Of a stretch of 64,000 nt of DNA, positions 48,001-59,669 are shown in pieces. A program made the translations under genes and the position numbers. Source of the stretch: Amphibalanus amphitrite (taxonomy: Eukaryota; Arthropoda; Thecostraca; Balanomorpha; Balanidae); assembly GCF_019059575.1 (NCBI RefSeq), contig NW_024881613.1, forward strand, positions 1 through 64,000, in the 5' to 3' direction. Each line of letters begins with the position of its first letter. Within the stretch, counting starts at the first letter, position 1. A model generated the notes under the pieces. That model worked only from the letters and a program-made list of their open reading frames with translations, was not told where the DNA came from and searched no databases.

Positions 48001-48969
48001 TTCGCTGGCAAATTCGATGACTGGGTTGGGCGGCGTAGGATCTGCTGGTCATCTGACTATGGGTTGAGCAATACGTTAGTTTTGACTTAGTTTGAGCTTC
48101 ATTCGTTAAGTAGGAACAAGACGATGCTTCTTTTGAGCATCGTCACTAAACAAGCCGCCCTCGTTTTGACATTGTTTTTCGTTATTATTGTTACTAGGTA
48201 CTTTGTTATCATACACAGCATTAACGAGGACCTGCTTCCAAAACAAGGCAGAAACGCTCCAGCTATTTTTGGGACGTGGTAAAAACTAACCGACACCTGG
48301 TAACTGTCATCTGACGAACACAAAACAAGCCAGGGGCTCGCAGCGTGTGTCAAAAGTAGGATGCAAAACTAGTCTGTACCCCCGACATTTAGCGTTGAGA
48401 ATCATTTGACGAAGGGCTAGTCAATATTTTTACAGTGGTGACGTCACTGGTACGAATCCCGCCGCCGCGGTGTTCAGTCACCTGGGATTGCCCGGAGCAA
48501 AATCCGCCAAATTGGCCACTCTTAGGGCGATATTAAAGCCATCGATCATGTCATTAGAGTGGGATAGCTCCGTATTTCAGATGGTAATCACTTCCGAGAG
48601 CTCGGTCAATGCAAGCTGAATTTACTGGGCGTTGGAGGTGAACCAAGGTGGGTTTCAGTAAAGAGGGTTCTTCATATCGTCGGACTGATTTCAATCTACA
48701 TCGAGATTCAGGATAGAAGATGTCAAACTAAAATGCAAAGTACCTAAATCAGATCAATGTATAATTAATTATTGATAAACTAAATAGGTATCAACTATAG
48801 CAACTTGGAGAACTGAGAAGAGAAGGTAGATATCAGTGATTGGTGGAGATCCTTATGTAACACCGAAACCAAACAAACAAAAATGACAACAAAACCAGGG
48901 TATTTTCAATACGGAGCAAACCCTTTTAGAGCCGATGTAATGATGCGTACTCGTGGCGTGGTGGCTTAG

Positions 48970-50162
48970 CCCTCGCCATGCTGGGGAGGGGGGGGGGGCG
49001 TTTTCACGCCTCCGTCAGATGTTTCTCAAAAATATCGAAAACGGCGACACGCAGCGCCACTATTTTTGATGCACTTGCTCATACATCTTTTCACCCATCT
49101 TGTAAAAATTTCAGACCCCAGTCCTTCAAGGTCAGGTCACCAGGTCACGTCAAGTGACCTTACTTCAGAAAAACGTCAAAAGCTCTCTGTAGCTACACCG
49201 ACTGAGCGATCGCTTTGAAACTTTCAGCGATTGATAAGAGATAAGAATATAACATTATATATAAAATGAATATCTCGGAATCTTGATATTTGTGACCTAA
49301 GGTCAGATCAATTTTGCGACCTCTCCATTATACAAAGTCAATGGGAGAAAATTGAAATGCGCCTCTTTTGGACGAATGTCGTTGTAAACACTCAAACATC
49401 GGTTTATAGGTAAACATGACACACTGAATGGAAAAATTGTACCCGTGATCCATCTCTGTGGCCCTGAGGTCATCTCAGGTCATGAAAGGTTGCCAACAAT
49501 TTTTTTTACTATAACTTTTCATAGAGGCGTGCTAGAGCGTTGAGAACACATCAGACGTGTTCAGCTCGACGATACGGATCGACTGATATGCAGCATAACT
49601 CTTTCAGGTCAGGTCATGACCTTGACCTGAGGTCAAATTTCCAAAGTGACCTTTCAAGGTCAACTTATATCTAAATTCTTCCCCGCATCACGACGAGAGG
49701 AACACGTTGCTGGCAAAAGCAGTGTCGGGGCTTTCATGAGTCAAAAATTAACATCAAAAAACATTTTTAAACGGCTATTTTTTTTAGAGTTTTTGCCCTC
49801 TGGAGGCTAAATCGTTGACCTGAGGTCAAATCTGAGAGCAGTGCTCAGAAAGGTCTCTAAAAGGGCTATCGAATGCGCTTTTCGCGGCGCTGTAGCTCTA
49901 ATTGGTTCCCGAGTTATACGTAGGGTGTTTCGAAAATTGCTGAAAGAGGCTAAATTTGACCTTTGATGACCTCTGGTGACCTGACCTTAGACCTGACCTA
50001 AAAATGGCCGAAAATGTCCGTCATTATTTTTTACGCTCTTTTGAATGCCGCTTACTGCATGTCGCTACATGGTCCAGGAGCCGAGTTAGACGGGGGGCGT
50101 GAAAACGCCCTACCCCTCCCCCCGCACGACACGGAAAACTCAGGCCGCCAGCACGGGGCGGG
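48970..50162 (+). mobile_element. TTAA-class element M, 1193 bp, degenerate target
   Basis: The left end CCCTCGCCATGCTGGGG and right end CCAGCACGGGGCGGG are imperfect inverted repeats. The flanks read TTAG and ATAA instead of TTAA. Inner hairpins GGGGCGTTTTCACGCC (49006) and GGGGCGTGAAAACGCCC (50094) mirror each other. The body has many AGGTCA/TGACCT words (49120-49990). Its similarity to R in words such as CGCAGCGCC suggests a related family. Confidence 0.75.
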
Positions 50163-50650
50163 ATAATGGAAGGCTGAAAATCGAATCGATTTTCAGGGTA
50201 GGTGCAAAATTGAATAGCTCTAAGGTACTGAAAATTTTGTTACGCTAGGCCATTTTTTTGTGAAAAACGAGGGAAATTAAATTACTTGCGAAAAGCGAGG
50301 GAATTTTGAGGGAAAACATATCCTAATATCAACTAACATCTGAGAAGTTTGAGTTTCTTGTCTTGTTGGCTGAACAGTGAACATTCACGATATTACCCGA
50401 GCACGGCAACCCTTGCTCTGAACGTGCTATTTAGTTTAGAGTTCAAAGCAACATGAATGCAAAAGCATTTAACTAAGCTATGTTATTGGCTGATGGGCAC
50501 TCAGCTACCAGGTCCATGATATGCAACCCTTAAAATATGAAACTCGATTCAAATATTTCATTCTAGATCGGTTGCTTTGAAGACACCTTTTCTGCTGCTG
50601 GTAACGAAAAGCCCGGCTGAGCTAGTCTTGAGCACACAAAATATGCATGC

Positions 50651-50747
50651 TAGGCTTTAGGCTAGGCTTTAGGCTAGGCTTTAGGCTAGACTTTAGGCTA
50701 GACTTTAGGCTAGGCTTTAGGCTAGGCTTTAGGCATGCTAGGCTTAG
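50651..50747 (+). repeat. 12-bp minisatellite TAGGCTTTAGGC
   Basis: About eight copies, some with GACTTTAGGC. Confidence 0.9.
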
Positions 50748-50877
50748 TTTATGTCAATGGTAACTTCATAAGACTTCGGATGCAAATTAGCAATAGAATA
50801 ACGAGGCATGCAACCATGCTAAAATCATGAGCCGCTACTTCCGAAACAAAATTTTATTTATTCATGGAGAGAAAGTA

Positions 50878-52397
50878 CGAGGGGGTATCGAAAAGTTCTG
50901 ATCATCACCATGAATTAGATGTGATAGAAATTTGATTTTTTTACATGATGTTCATTACTCCTTTACAAGTCACCACACACGACCGCAAACTTATTGCATC
51001 GTTTCTTCAGCTGCCTCAGGCGGTCATTGTAGGACCTTCGCACTGTCCCGTAAATCACTGCTCCACCTCATCAATGACGTCATTTCCGTCCTTAAAACAC
51101 CGGCCATAGTGTGGATTCTTCATCTCCCGTAACAATCAAGAGTCAGTTAATGCCTGGTCAGGTGCATTTATTAGATGCGGTAGGATTTAATGTCCACATC
51201 ATGTTGTTTCTTCAATCGCTGCTCAGGACGAATGGGCGGGGGCGCTGTCGGTGCGGATAAAACATCTTTCTTGGGCTTTTTTGCGGCGATTCTGCTTGAG
51301 GCCATCTCGCAACTTCTTCAAAAGTGAGCAGTAGTGCTTGCTTATCATTATCCGACCATCATCAAGACAGTCGGTAATGACTATCCTTCGCCAGATCCAG
51401 AACAATGATAGCATTGACCTTCCATATCGGCTTCTGCATCTTCGCCTTTTAAGAAGGACAGATGTGCCGTGCTTAAACTTCTTGATCATCTTTTTGTCTC
51501 TGGATCATACACATAGACCCAGCATTCGTCACAAGTCATCAAATGATCGAAGATGTCTTCAATTTCCTAAAAAGGCCTAGTTTTCATTTCGAAAGCCCAA
51601 GACGCATTTTTCTCTTGAACAAAGTAGACACACGAACTTCTAAGCGGGCTGACTCCTTCATCGTCTGTAGTTCTTCGCTGATAATATTTTCAGGCACTGC
51701 CAATATTGAAACCTTTCTGTTGCACAATCATCTAAAAGGTCACACGACGATCTGTAAGGATGAGGTCCTCCACTTCCTTCACAGTTACCACCTTGTCAGT
51801 CATTGGTAGTCACTCACTTCTTGACTCCCCTGCAAGGGCCATGCAACCAAGTTGAAAATTATTTCTTCATTTTCGGTAAGTGCATGAGATTTTTTTTTTA
51901 TTTATTCCTCGTCCTCCACACGGGATATGTTTTCCCATTTATGGGAGGGCTCCTGCTCCTCCTCAGGGCTACGGTGCAAGGCGGGAGCCCACCCCACCCC
52001 CCAGTGACACAGTTGGGGACGCCAGTCCGGAAGCCGGGCGGCACCGGGGATCGAACCCGGGTCCTCCCGACCACAGAACCGACGCTTTACCAACTGCGCC
52101 ACTGGAGCGCCACTGGAAATATAGGCTTTCCTCGCCATAAACTAATTTCACGTTCTTGATGCATTTTCTCAGTGTGATACCGTTTCAAATGCATTAGTTG
52201 GATGACGGTTCGGTCCTCAATCGGCCCAATACTAATCTTTTTTACTTCTAAGTCTCTCCTACATAAGATAAAACCACTTCTCAGGATTCTCTTTGCGGGA
52301 GCATTGTTCTTAAGAACCAAATATCATACCATCCAAAAGCCATCAAAATCGGTCTATATCTTCTATGTGATGATCAGAACTTTTCGATACCCCCTCG
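50878..52397 (-). mobile_element. mariner transposon, broken, with identical 31-bp ends and a SINE insert
   Basis: CGAGGGGGTATCGAAAAGTT and the next 11 bases at 50878-50908 are exactly mirrored at 52367-52397, with TA on both sides. Without the SINE the length is about 1.29 kb, normal for mariner. Minus-strand transposase remnants are clear: VKEVEDLILTDRRVT (about 51750-51795) and, in 51223-51489, LSLFWIWRRIVITDCLDDGR, YCSLLKKLRDGL and RTDSAPAHSS, matching the DD34D core (here the FWD aspartate is FWI). A C-terminal piece with DGNDVIDEVEQ lies near 51075. Several stops and frameshifts break the frame, so it is dead although its ends are intact. Confidence 0.9.
51889..52117 (-). mobile_element. 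tRNA-derived SINE, about 229 bp
   Basis: On the minus strand an A box TGGCGCAGTTGG (complement of 52091-52102) and a B box GGTTCGATCCC (complement of 52047-52057) are followed by a body of about 130 bp and an AATAAATAAAAAAAAA tail (complement of 51891-51906). The acceptor and anticodon stems do not pair, so it is not a working tRNA. No clear target duplication was found. It is inserted in the mariner, so it is younger. Confidence 0.85.
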
Positions 52398-52797
52398 TAT
52401 TTACTTTCAAGTCAAGCAAAAGATGGTTTCATGTTTGTGCATCCAGGTGCGCGGACTATAGACTGTAAGCGCTGCGTACACCTGTCACCATTGGCGGATA
52501 GAGGTGAGTGTGTAATGTGCATGCTGTCAACTAAACCTATTTCTGATTCGGATCGAGACTGAGCCATTTTTGTAACGCAGGTAGAGACAAATTGCATGCA
52601 TTCCCTAGTGGAAGCGGTTAAAGCAATCTTGGAAGCGGTGTCATTGTTGAAAAGTTAGATGAAATAGGGTTTTTCATTCAGAGAGTTTTGCCAGCCCTGT
52701 TTGTGTTGTTTGTGTCTCACTTTGTGAAGGATTTAAAAGTTGTATTGCTTTTGAATCACCTCGGCAAAAGTGCAAGCCTGGAGCTTTGTGTCACCGG

Positions 52798-52987
<190 letters not shown>

Positions 52988-55900
52988 GCCGGGCGTGCGG
53001 CTGGCGTGTGTCATATTACCATGTGTGTATCGGCACTCGCTCGTATCCGGTCACATTACAGTGCTCCGGGCACATGGATCAGGTGCCTGTAATAAGAAAC
53101 GTCCAGCGCAGCCGTTCACTGGAACACTTTCCTTGCAAAGACGTCTAGCGCGGGTTCTAGCCAGAACATTGGTTCCTGAAGCCGGAGACATCTAATCTTC
53201 CACAGTTCCTGAAGCCAAAGACGTCTATGTAATGTAGCTGTTCACAAGAACATTGATTCCTGTGTACTATAAATGTGTAGCCAGAAATGTCTAACATGGC
53301 TGCTCGGTAGAACATCCACCCGGGTGGAGTATGTTTTTGCTATACATACGGCAGAAAAAAAAATGAGACACTCCCGGTCACCCGGCTGATGACGGATGTC
53401 GGTGCACTTTGGCACGCGGTCAGCTGCGATGATGACTGTTTGTTGGGTGGCCATCAGTCCCCGTGTTGTATCTCGCTGACGACAGCCATTACGGGGATCG
53501 CTTAGGCGACCCGGCAACGCGCGAGGGATGGTCCATCATGGCCGCGGCGCATATGCTACCGGGGATAGTCCGTCAATGCACGGGCGCCGCGCAAACCCGA
53601 CGTGTTCTTTTGTCCTGCTTGAGAGCAGCTGTGTGGACCCGATGTTGTCTTTTGTCTGGCTTGAGAGCAAAGTGTTATGGACATTCAGTGTAGTTCTAGG
53701 GTCTAAATACATAGTGTGGCAGAACCGCATAATTTCTTTGATAAATGCTAGGCATTGATAGTGACAACTATCTGACGAGAAGTGACGGCCATGAGTGACT
53801 TGGCAGAAGCGGATAGTGCAGTATAGATAAATGGTAACAGAAGACAAAGTGGTATAGCACAATAATGGTAGAATTCATAGCATAAAGTTAAAGCAAAGGG
53901 GTGAGACAATAGGGTTTTAACCCATTGTTGGTGTGAAGGTATATATCCTCACTAATGAGAGAAATACGGAGCAGAATAATATGTTCAATGGTTGTATGAC
54001 TAAAAAATGCAGGAGTAAATAGTTGAAAGACCTGTGAATAGCATTTCCCGAGTCACGATGATATGCATTGGGCCGGAATAGTTATACAGTCAACAAGCCA
54101 TCTATGCACTCAGAAGCTATGTATGACATAGCATGCAGCTTCTTTTGGATGCTCCCGCAGGGAGATTGGCGAGCGTGATCAAAATACAGGCAATATGCTC
54201 AAAATCTACATATGTGACTCACATGCCCATACATTATTTAAGAGCCAACTGCAGAACACCGATAAGTGGGAGATGTACTTACATATAGATTAGATATACG
54301 CGGGAGATATCTCTGGTGAGTGGTGAACCACCAGGCTTTTGTCATTTTCTGAGACCAAGTCAGACTCAACCAACCAGAGAATGACCAGAAAATGACCAGG
54401 TCAGCTCATTCTCTGACCAACTTCAATCCTCTTTAGCAAAGGACACACCACCCTGAACCGATCAGATTGAATCCGACCTCGAACTTAGGTGAGCACTCAT
54501 TTTTAGCGTTTCCCATAAAAGTAGGTACATCGTTCGACGCTGCAGGACATTGAAACCACGATGACAACAAAATTGTTAGTCTGTGATCGCCTACCCACAC
54601 ATCTCTACTGCATGCTTGAAATATTTCGGCGTTTTCAACGCCCTTCTCTAACGATCTGCGCTTGAAGATAGCGTTCAGTCGACTGCACATTGATTTTCAC
54701 ACGTCAGGTGCCTCAGATGAATGGGTTTCCACTCGGCGTCAATCGGCATAAAATCGCGCTCGGCGGCTCCCCTGCGGCCGGTCGGGCCAAGTCGCCTGCG
54801 CGCGCCTGCACGTCAGGGCGGCGCCCGGTGTCAGGGGGCTTTTGCGGACCAGTCACGCCGTCGGAGACCTTTCAAGAGTGCACCAGAAAGGAAGCTGGGG
54901 CAGCACGGGTTGACATGATCATAAAGACATGCATCATGATTCTTAACCAATTGACCATACATACATACATGCATGCATGCACAGGGCGACGGGTAGTCCG
55001 CTGGCTGTAACGTTTACTGCACGGCCAAGCTGGGTCATAGGTCAGCCCTATATCAGAGATATTCTAACGACGAGTTCGAATATGCTTATGTAACGATATG
55101 TGAACCACCCAAAAACATCAACAAGAAAAAGCAAATGTGCTTTTACAACATGCGGTTTCATTGGTTGTGCTTCCTCGACGCGCATACCTGGCGATGCCGG
55201 CCATTTTTGGACAAATGTTTCGGAGTTGGGACAAGTCCAGGCCTCGATCCCGGATACTGTGCAGAATGCGCGCCGGACGACAGGCTTGTGGTCTCGCGAG
55301 CCACCAAACTAATCCGCCACTAAACGGAGTGTCGGTAGCGCCCGTCGTTACCCCGCTGTGCCAAATAGCTCTGAGATGACACGGCCAGAGTCTAGCCGAG
55401 ATAATCCCCTGAAGGCTTATGAATGAGGCGATGAAGTTTCATGCCTGCCGCACGGCGTCCGTGTAGTGAGAGAGAAGAGAGACGTCTCGTCAGAGAGAGA
55501 TAGTCTCGGTAATTTCGTCGCGCTGAACCTAACGGCGGGGTTCTGTGGCTCGACGAGCGCCGTGAGTCTGACCCCTGACCCGCCGAGTGGCACATGGCGA
55601 TAAGCACTGTGCCTTTCTGGTGAGTTATAATGATCCTCTCTGCTGAGCTCGCGGGCGGCACCATCACGACAGCTGGCTTCACGCTGTCGGAAGGGTTCAG
55701 TGGCGCGCATAATTCTCAGAGGAATCAGTGGACTGCGCCCATGGCAGAGACTCGGGATTTCACAAGCTGCAATGCAGTCTGTGAAATGTTGACCGTTGTG
55801 TTGGATTTTGTGTGCTTTACGAGCTGCTGTCTATATTTACATCCTGGGCATCGCTTCCGCGAGTGTCTGGCAGTCAATCACAAATGCCTGTCGATCACAA

Positions 55901-56229
55901 GCCAAGCATCGATTCCTCGTTGGCAGTGGTGATGCCCTGCCGAATAAGCCATGGGTCTCGCCAGATCATCTCTAGCTGCCCAACACCGCGCGGACGGCAT
56001 TTGTTTTGTTCTGTTTTTTACCATCGGAACAGCGGGCGGGCGTCAGAAACTGCTGCGGCTGTCGTTCCCTCAGGCTTGCTAGGGGTTATGGCAGTGTTGC
56101 AGCCACGTTGAACAGCTGATGTATCGCGCCGCGCGTGTCACTGGCGTGTTATCGGTGTGTCACTGGCGTGTCATCGACGTGTCACCGTGTGTATTCGGAT
56201 ATGTTGAGTGATATCGCTCGATGGCAGCT

Positions 56230-56258
56230 GCGCACGTGCGCACGTGCGCACGTGCGTG
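56230..56258. promoter_or_regulatory. three CACGTG E-boxes at 8-bp period
   Basis: CACGTG at 56233, 56241 and 56249 inside an alternating purine-pyrimidine run (GCGCACGTGCGCACGTGCGC). It lies about 1.1 kb into LGR intron 1. A regulatory role is inference. Confidence 0.4.
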
Positions 56259-57110
56259 GTAACGCGCAGCTGTGTGGCCAGGATAGACATCGCCGACTGT
56301 TGCCGGTCGCTCGACGAAGCCGATGTCGTCAAGCAATGAATTATGGATAGTCGTAGGAAAGAAACATACCTACAGCCGAATCAGTCTGCTACACCCATGC
56401 TCGCTTGATTTCGGCCCCCAGACAAAGAAGTTCAGCAGCAGTAACTAAATTAGCAGTGATGATGCCGGTACGAGAACGAAATATTTAACAACAGGTATAA
56501 TCAAAATATCAAAATCGATAAGACCTTTAGCAATTTCGGACATCGTGAATCAAAAAAGAGAATCCAATGTTATCACCATTGTGCTGTCACAAATCATTTG
56601 ACACAGGAAAAAAAGGTAGCATTGCCTTGGAATGTCAGGGTCCATCACATTCGCATCGAATAATGCGTGTAGTGTCGTCCAAGGCCCATGAGATCGCGAC
56701 AGCAGCCCATTGTTCTCTATTATCAAGTCTGAGGTCAAAGGTGTCATAAATGCTGAATGACCATGTGAATCAGATCGAACTGCTTTATCTATGCCCGGAA
56801 AAACGATCAACAATCCACGAACATAAAAACGCAATCGATGGTTCTCGGAAGACATTCAGCATTCATTCAACAAGGTTGAATAAGGACTGAGGGTGATTCG
56901 TCGAGGCGTTCCGCTTCCAAAATCATTTATTTGAATAACAAAGGAGTGAGGTCAAGCGATAAAGTGAAAACATTTGAATTGAATAATGAATGTGATACGT
57001 TCTGCCACTTTGCTAATGAGACAACGTCAACCTAACGTAAGAATATCGAGCAATCAGTGAGTGTTTACGTATGAAATTTCACAAAGATAGATTGGTAAAT
57101 GTGAGTTGAA

Positions 57111-57342
57111 TAGTCTCATGAGGTATGAGACTGACGGTCCCAGTAACCACATGAGACAAAGGGAGCCACATAGGTTCTCAAATGAGATTGACTGCCCCGG
57201 TACTCACATGAGGCTGACGTTCTGCGGTGCTCACTTACGAATAACGGTGTGGGTTCTTAGTTCAAGTTCTTACATGAGACGGCCTGCGGTACTCACACGA
57301 GGCTTACGGTCTGGATACTCACATGAGGCTGACGGCGCCGGG
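57111..57342 (-). repeat. minisatellite made of 5' splice-site copies, including the real donor
   Basis: About nine units, mostly 23-33 bp, start at 57111, 57144, 57175, 57201, 57228, 57254, 57267, 57290 and 57316. Their consensus is TACTCACATGAGGCTGACGG on the plus strand. Read on the gene's strand each is CCGTCAGCCTCAT|GTGAGTA, that is the last bases of exon 1 plus its donor. The unit at 57316 is the real exon end; the others lie in the intron. Reading past the donor meets TGA at once. Confidence 0.85.
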
Positions 57343-57837
57343 CAGCGTCTGCGGCACGGCCGTGATGTTGGCGCCGTGGCAGATACACTCGAGCAGCTGG
57401 TCGGCAGCGCTGTCGGTGGAGTTACAGCACGCGCAGCCGGGCTGCAGGGTGAGCCAGCCGCCGTGGGCGGGCCTCTCGGGCGGACTACACTGGTCGCGCC
57501 ACGTCACCAGGTCCTCAGAGAGCCGACAGCACGCCCAGCGCGCCATCAGCTGCCGCAGCGGCAGCCGGTGCTGCAGCTGCCCGAACGGAGGACGCTCCGC
57601 AGAGGACGGCGGAGGCGGGGGAGGCGCGGCCGGCGGCGAAGGCGCGTGCTGACCCACGCGGTCCGACATCTCTAACAGGGTGAACACCTCGCCAGAGCGG
57701 AGCGCCTCGAACGGGTCGGCGCTGCTGGGCGGCGTGCGCGCTGTCCAGGCGGCCTGACCGCGGCAGGCGGGGAACACCGCGCAGAGAACGGTCAGCAGAA
57801 GAGCGGCGTGGGTCGGGAGGTGACTCGGGAGGCTCAT
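57323..57837 (-). CDS. LGR1-like: LGR glycoprotein-hormone-receptor-like, exon 1 (signal peptide and LRR N-cap)
   Basis: The start is Met at 57837 in a good context (GCCGCCATGAG). Residues 1-28 look like a signal peptide with hydrophobic core AALLLTVLCAVF, probably cut after ACRG. Residues 65-83 are proline-rich (PSPPAAPPPPPP). A cysteine cluster follows: Cys103, 104, 117, 135, 137, 138, 151, 153. It ends in CHGANITAVPQTLPGAVSL, the pattern of an LRR N-terminal cap (FSHR: CQESKVTEIPSDLP). Possible N-glycosylation sites are Asn139 (NST) and Asn157 (NIT). The coding part is 515 bp and ends in phase 2 at a GTGAGT donor, agreeing with exon 2. It is expected to encode the extracellular N-terminus of a 7-transmembrane receptor whose remaining exons are not in view. 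A different secreted LRR protein is the main alternative. Confidence 0.8.
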
Positions 57838-57952
57838 GGCGGCGACGACCGGTCACTGATAGCGCAACGAGCCCTGATGTGGGACACTGCCGGACAGACG
57901 GGCAGGAGGGTCAGTTATGACAGGCGGGAAAAAATAATGTGACGGGTGTGCC

Positions 57953-58001
<49 letters not shown>
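57838..58001 (-). promoter_or_regulatory. LGR 5' leader/promoter-proximal region with (CAGA)n
   Basis: Immediately upstream of the start codon. An arthropod-type initiator word TCAGT (minus strand, 57855-57859) lies about 18 bases upstream of the ATG. A (CAGA)n tract covers 57952-58001. I see no TATA box. The transcription start is not defined by the sequence alone. Confidence 0.35.
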
Positions 58002-58629
58002 CGACAGGCGGACACATATACTCGTACGTGTATGATGTCGTCGTGGAAGATTTGTAAATTTAGTGTGGCAGTGATACCCAGCAACGCCCAGGATTAAAAC
58101 TTCATATTAACTTTTACGACCTATTCACAGTAATAAGATTCCATTAGCTTATTAGTCACTGCAAAGTCATAACCTCATAAGGGCGCGTAGACATTGAGCC
58201 AGGCGCATAGCAATAAAGGTGGCACGAGTTACGCTTTGCCCCATGGGTCACCGCCTGGTATGTATGTCATGCTGAACCCAAGGCGCTGAAATTTGACTCA
58301 TGAAAGTACTTTTCATTAGCACAGTTGGCGTGTTTTGCGCTTGTATTGCAAGTGAACATCGAAAATGACACAGGCATTCGAGTAGTAATAGTGATGATTT
58401 ATATTTACAACTTCGATAGTTTTACATTCAACAACGTTCAGGCAAACGTAATCCCGCATCGCTAATGGGTAAAATATTCTTATTTGGGATTTCATTTTTC
58501 TATTATGGCTACCTAGCACTCAACGGTTAGCCTAGATAAGTTACTTTTGTTAAACGGTTCGTTGTCATAGCAAATTATATAAAAGCAAATGAGCTGAGCC
58601 TTTTTGTCCCGTTGTCAAGTTGGCCTTAA
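58002..58629. other. upstream flank, nothing recognised
   Basis: AT-rich unique DNA without exon, RNA gene or repeat signal. Confidence 0.4.
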
Positions 58630-59665
58630 CCCTCGCCCTGGCAGGGGGGGGGTCGATGCGACCCCCCCCTAAGGTTTTTCGAGGATAGCGTAAAAACGGC
58701 GGCGCGCAGCGCCGCCAAATTTGGCACAGCCTATGGGGCAACCTTTTTACATATGACCTGAAAATTTCAGGTCCGGGTGACCTTGGGTCAGGTCACCAGG
58801 TCAGAAAAACCGGTACAAGGTCATGGTCAAATTTCAATTTTCTTTTTGCACCTGTCCAACTCACAGTTTTTCACTGATTTCCTTCAAACTTTCAGGATGT
58901 GCTAAGGTCACCGAGTTTTATAACATATAGTTCGGGTTTTTTGAGGTCACTGACCTGAGGTCAGTTAGAGGTCATAACGTCGTAATGTTAAGCCTATGGG
59001 AAAATACTAAATTCGGAAAATACTGGAGATATCCGCTTCGTTCTATCACTTTTGTGCTTTGAAACCACAGTACTTAACAGCAGGTCACTTGGTGCTTCTT
59101 TGTTTGGTGTACTTATCCATGGGTCAGGTCAAATGAGGTCAACTGAGGTCAAATGACGTTTTTGCCAATAACTTGGCACATAATGACGCTAGAGCTTAAA
59201 AAATGGTATCATTGTGTTCCTGGTGATCAGCCGAATCGAATGATATGCGATATGATGCAATTTGGTTAGCTTTAACTTAATTTATTAATTTAAGTTTACT
59301 TAAAATTTAAGAAAAACTTTAAGTACACTTGAGCAATCTAAAAAGTATATCATTCGACGCGCCTTGACGTGCTGAGTTCACTGGTGCTTTTCTTTTTGCT
59401 CTATCTTGATTAGATCAAAAGTTATAAGCGAAAAACTTTTGACCTGTTTTTAGCGAAATTTTTACATTTATACCCCCCAAAACCCCCCTAAATATTGACC
59501 TAGAGCAACCAAATTTGCACAGGGGCGAGAACTCCAGGGGGCCCACCTACCTACCAAATTTGGTGTTTCTAGGTGCCATAGGAGCCAATCGCGAGGGGGG
59601 GGGGGGTCGCATCGACCCCCCCCCTGCCAGGCCGTGTTATGAAAAATGCCCTGCCAGGGCGAGGG
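58630..59665 (+). mobile_element. TTAA element R2, 1036 bp
   Basis: Second copy of R1, with the same CCCTCGCCCTGGCAGGG ends and TTAA duplications (58626-58629, 59666-59669). The G-run/TCGATGCGA/C-run hairpin occurs at both ends. About 16 AGGTCA/TGACCT words are seen, against roughly 0.5 expected by chance. It differs from R1 at about 20-25 positions by eye. Confidence 0.92.
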
Positions 59666-59669
59666 TTAA

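Noticed and set aside
48425-48490. B-box-like GGTACGAATCCCGCC as a tRNA or SINE
   Set aside because: No A box at the right distance and no tail.
50651-50747. Interstitial telomeric repeat (TTAGG-like)
   Set aside because: The unit is TAGGCTTTAGGC; TTAGG occurs only once per 12 bp and no pure TTAGG run is present.
52030-52117. A functional tRNA gene on the minus strand
   Set aside because: A and B boxes are good, but the acceptor and anticodon stems do not pair and an A-rich tail follows; it is a SINE head.
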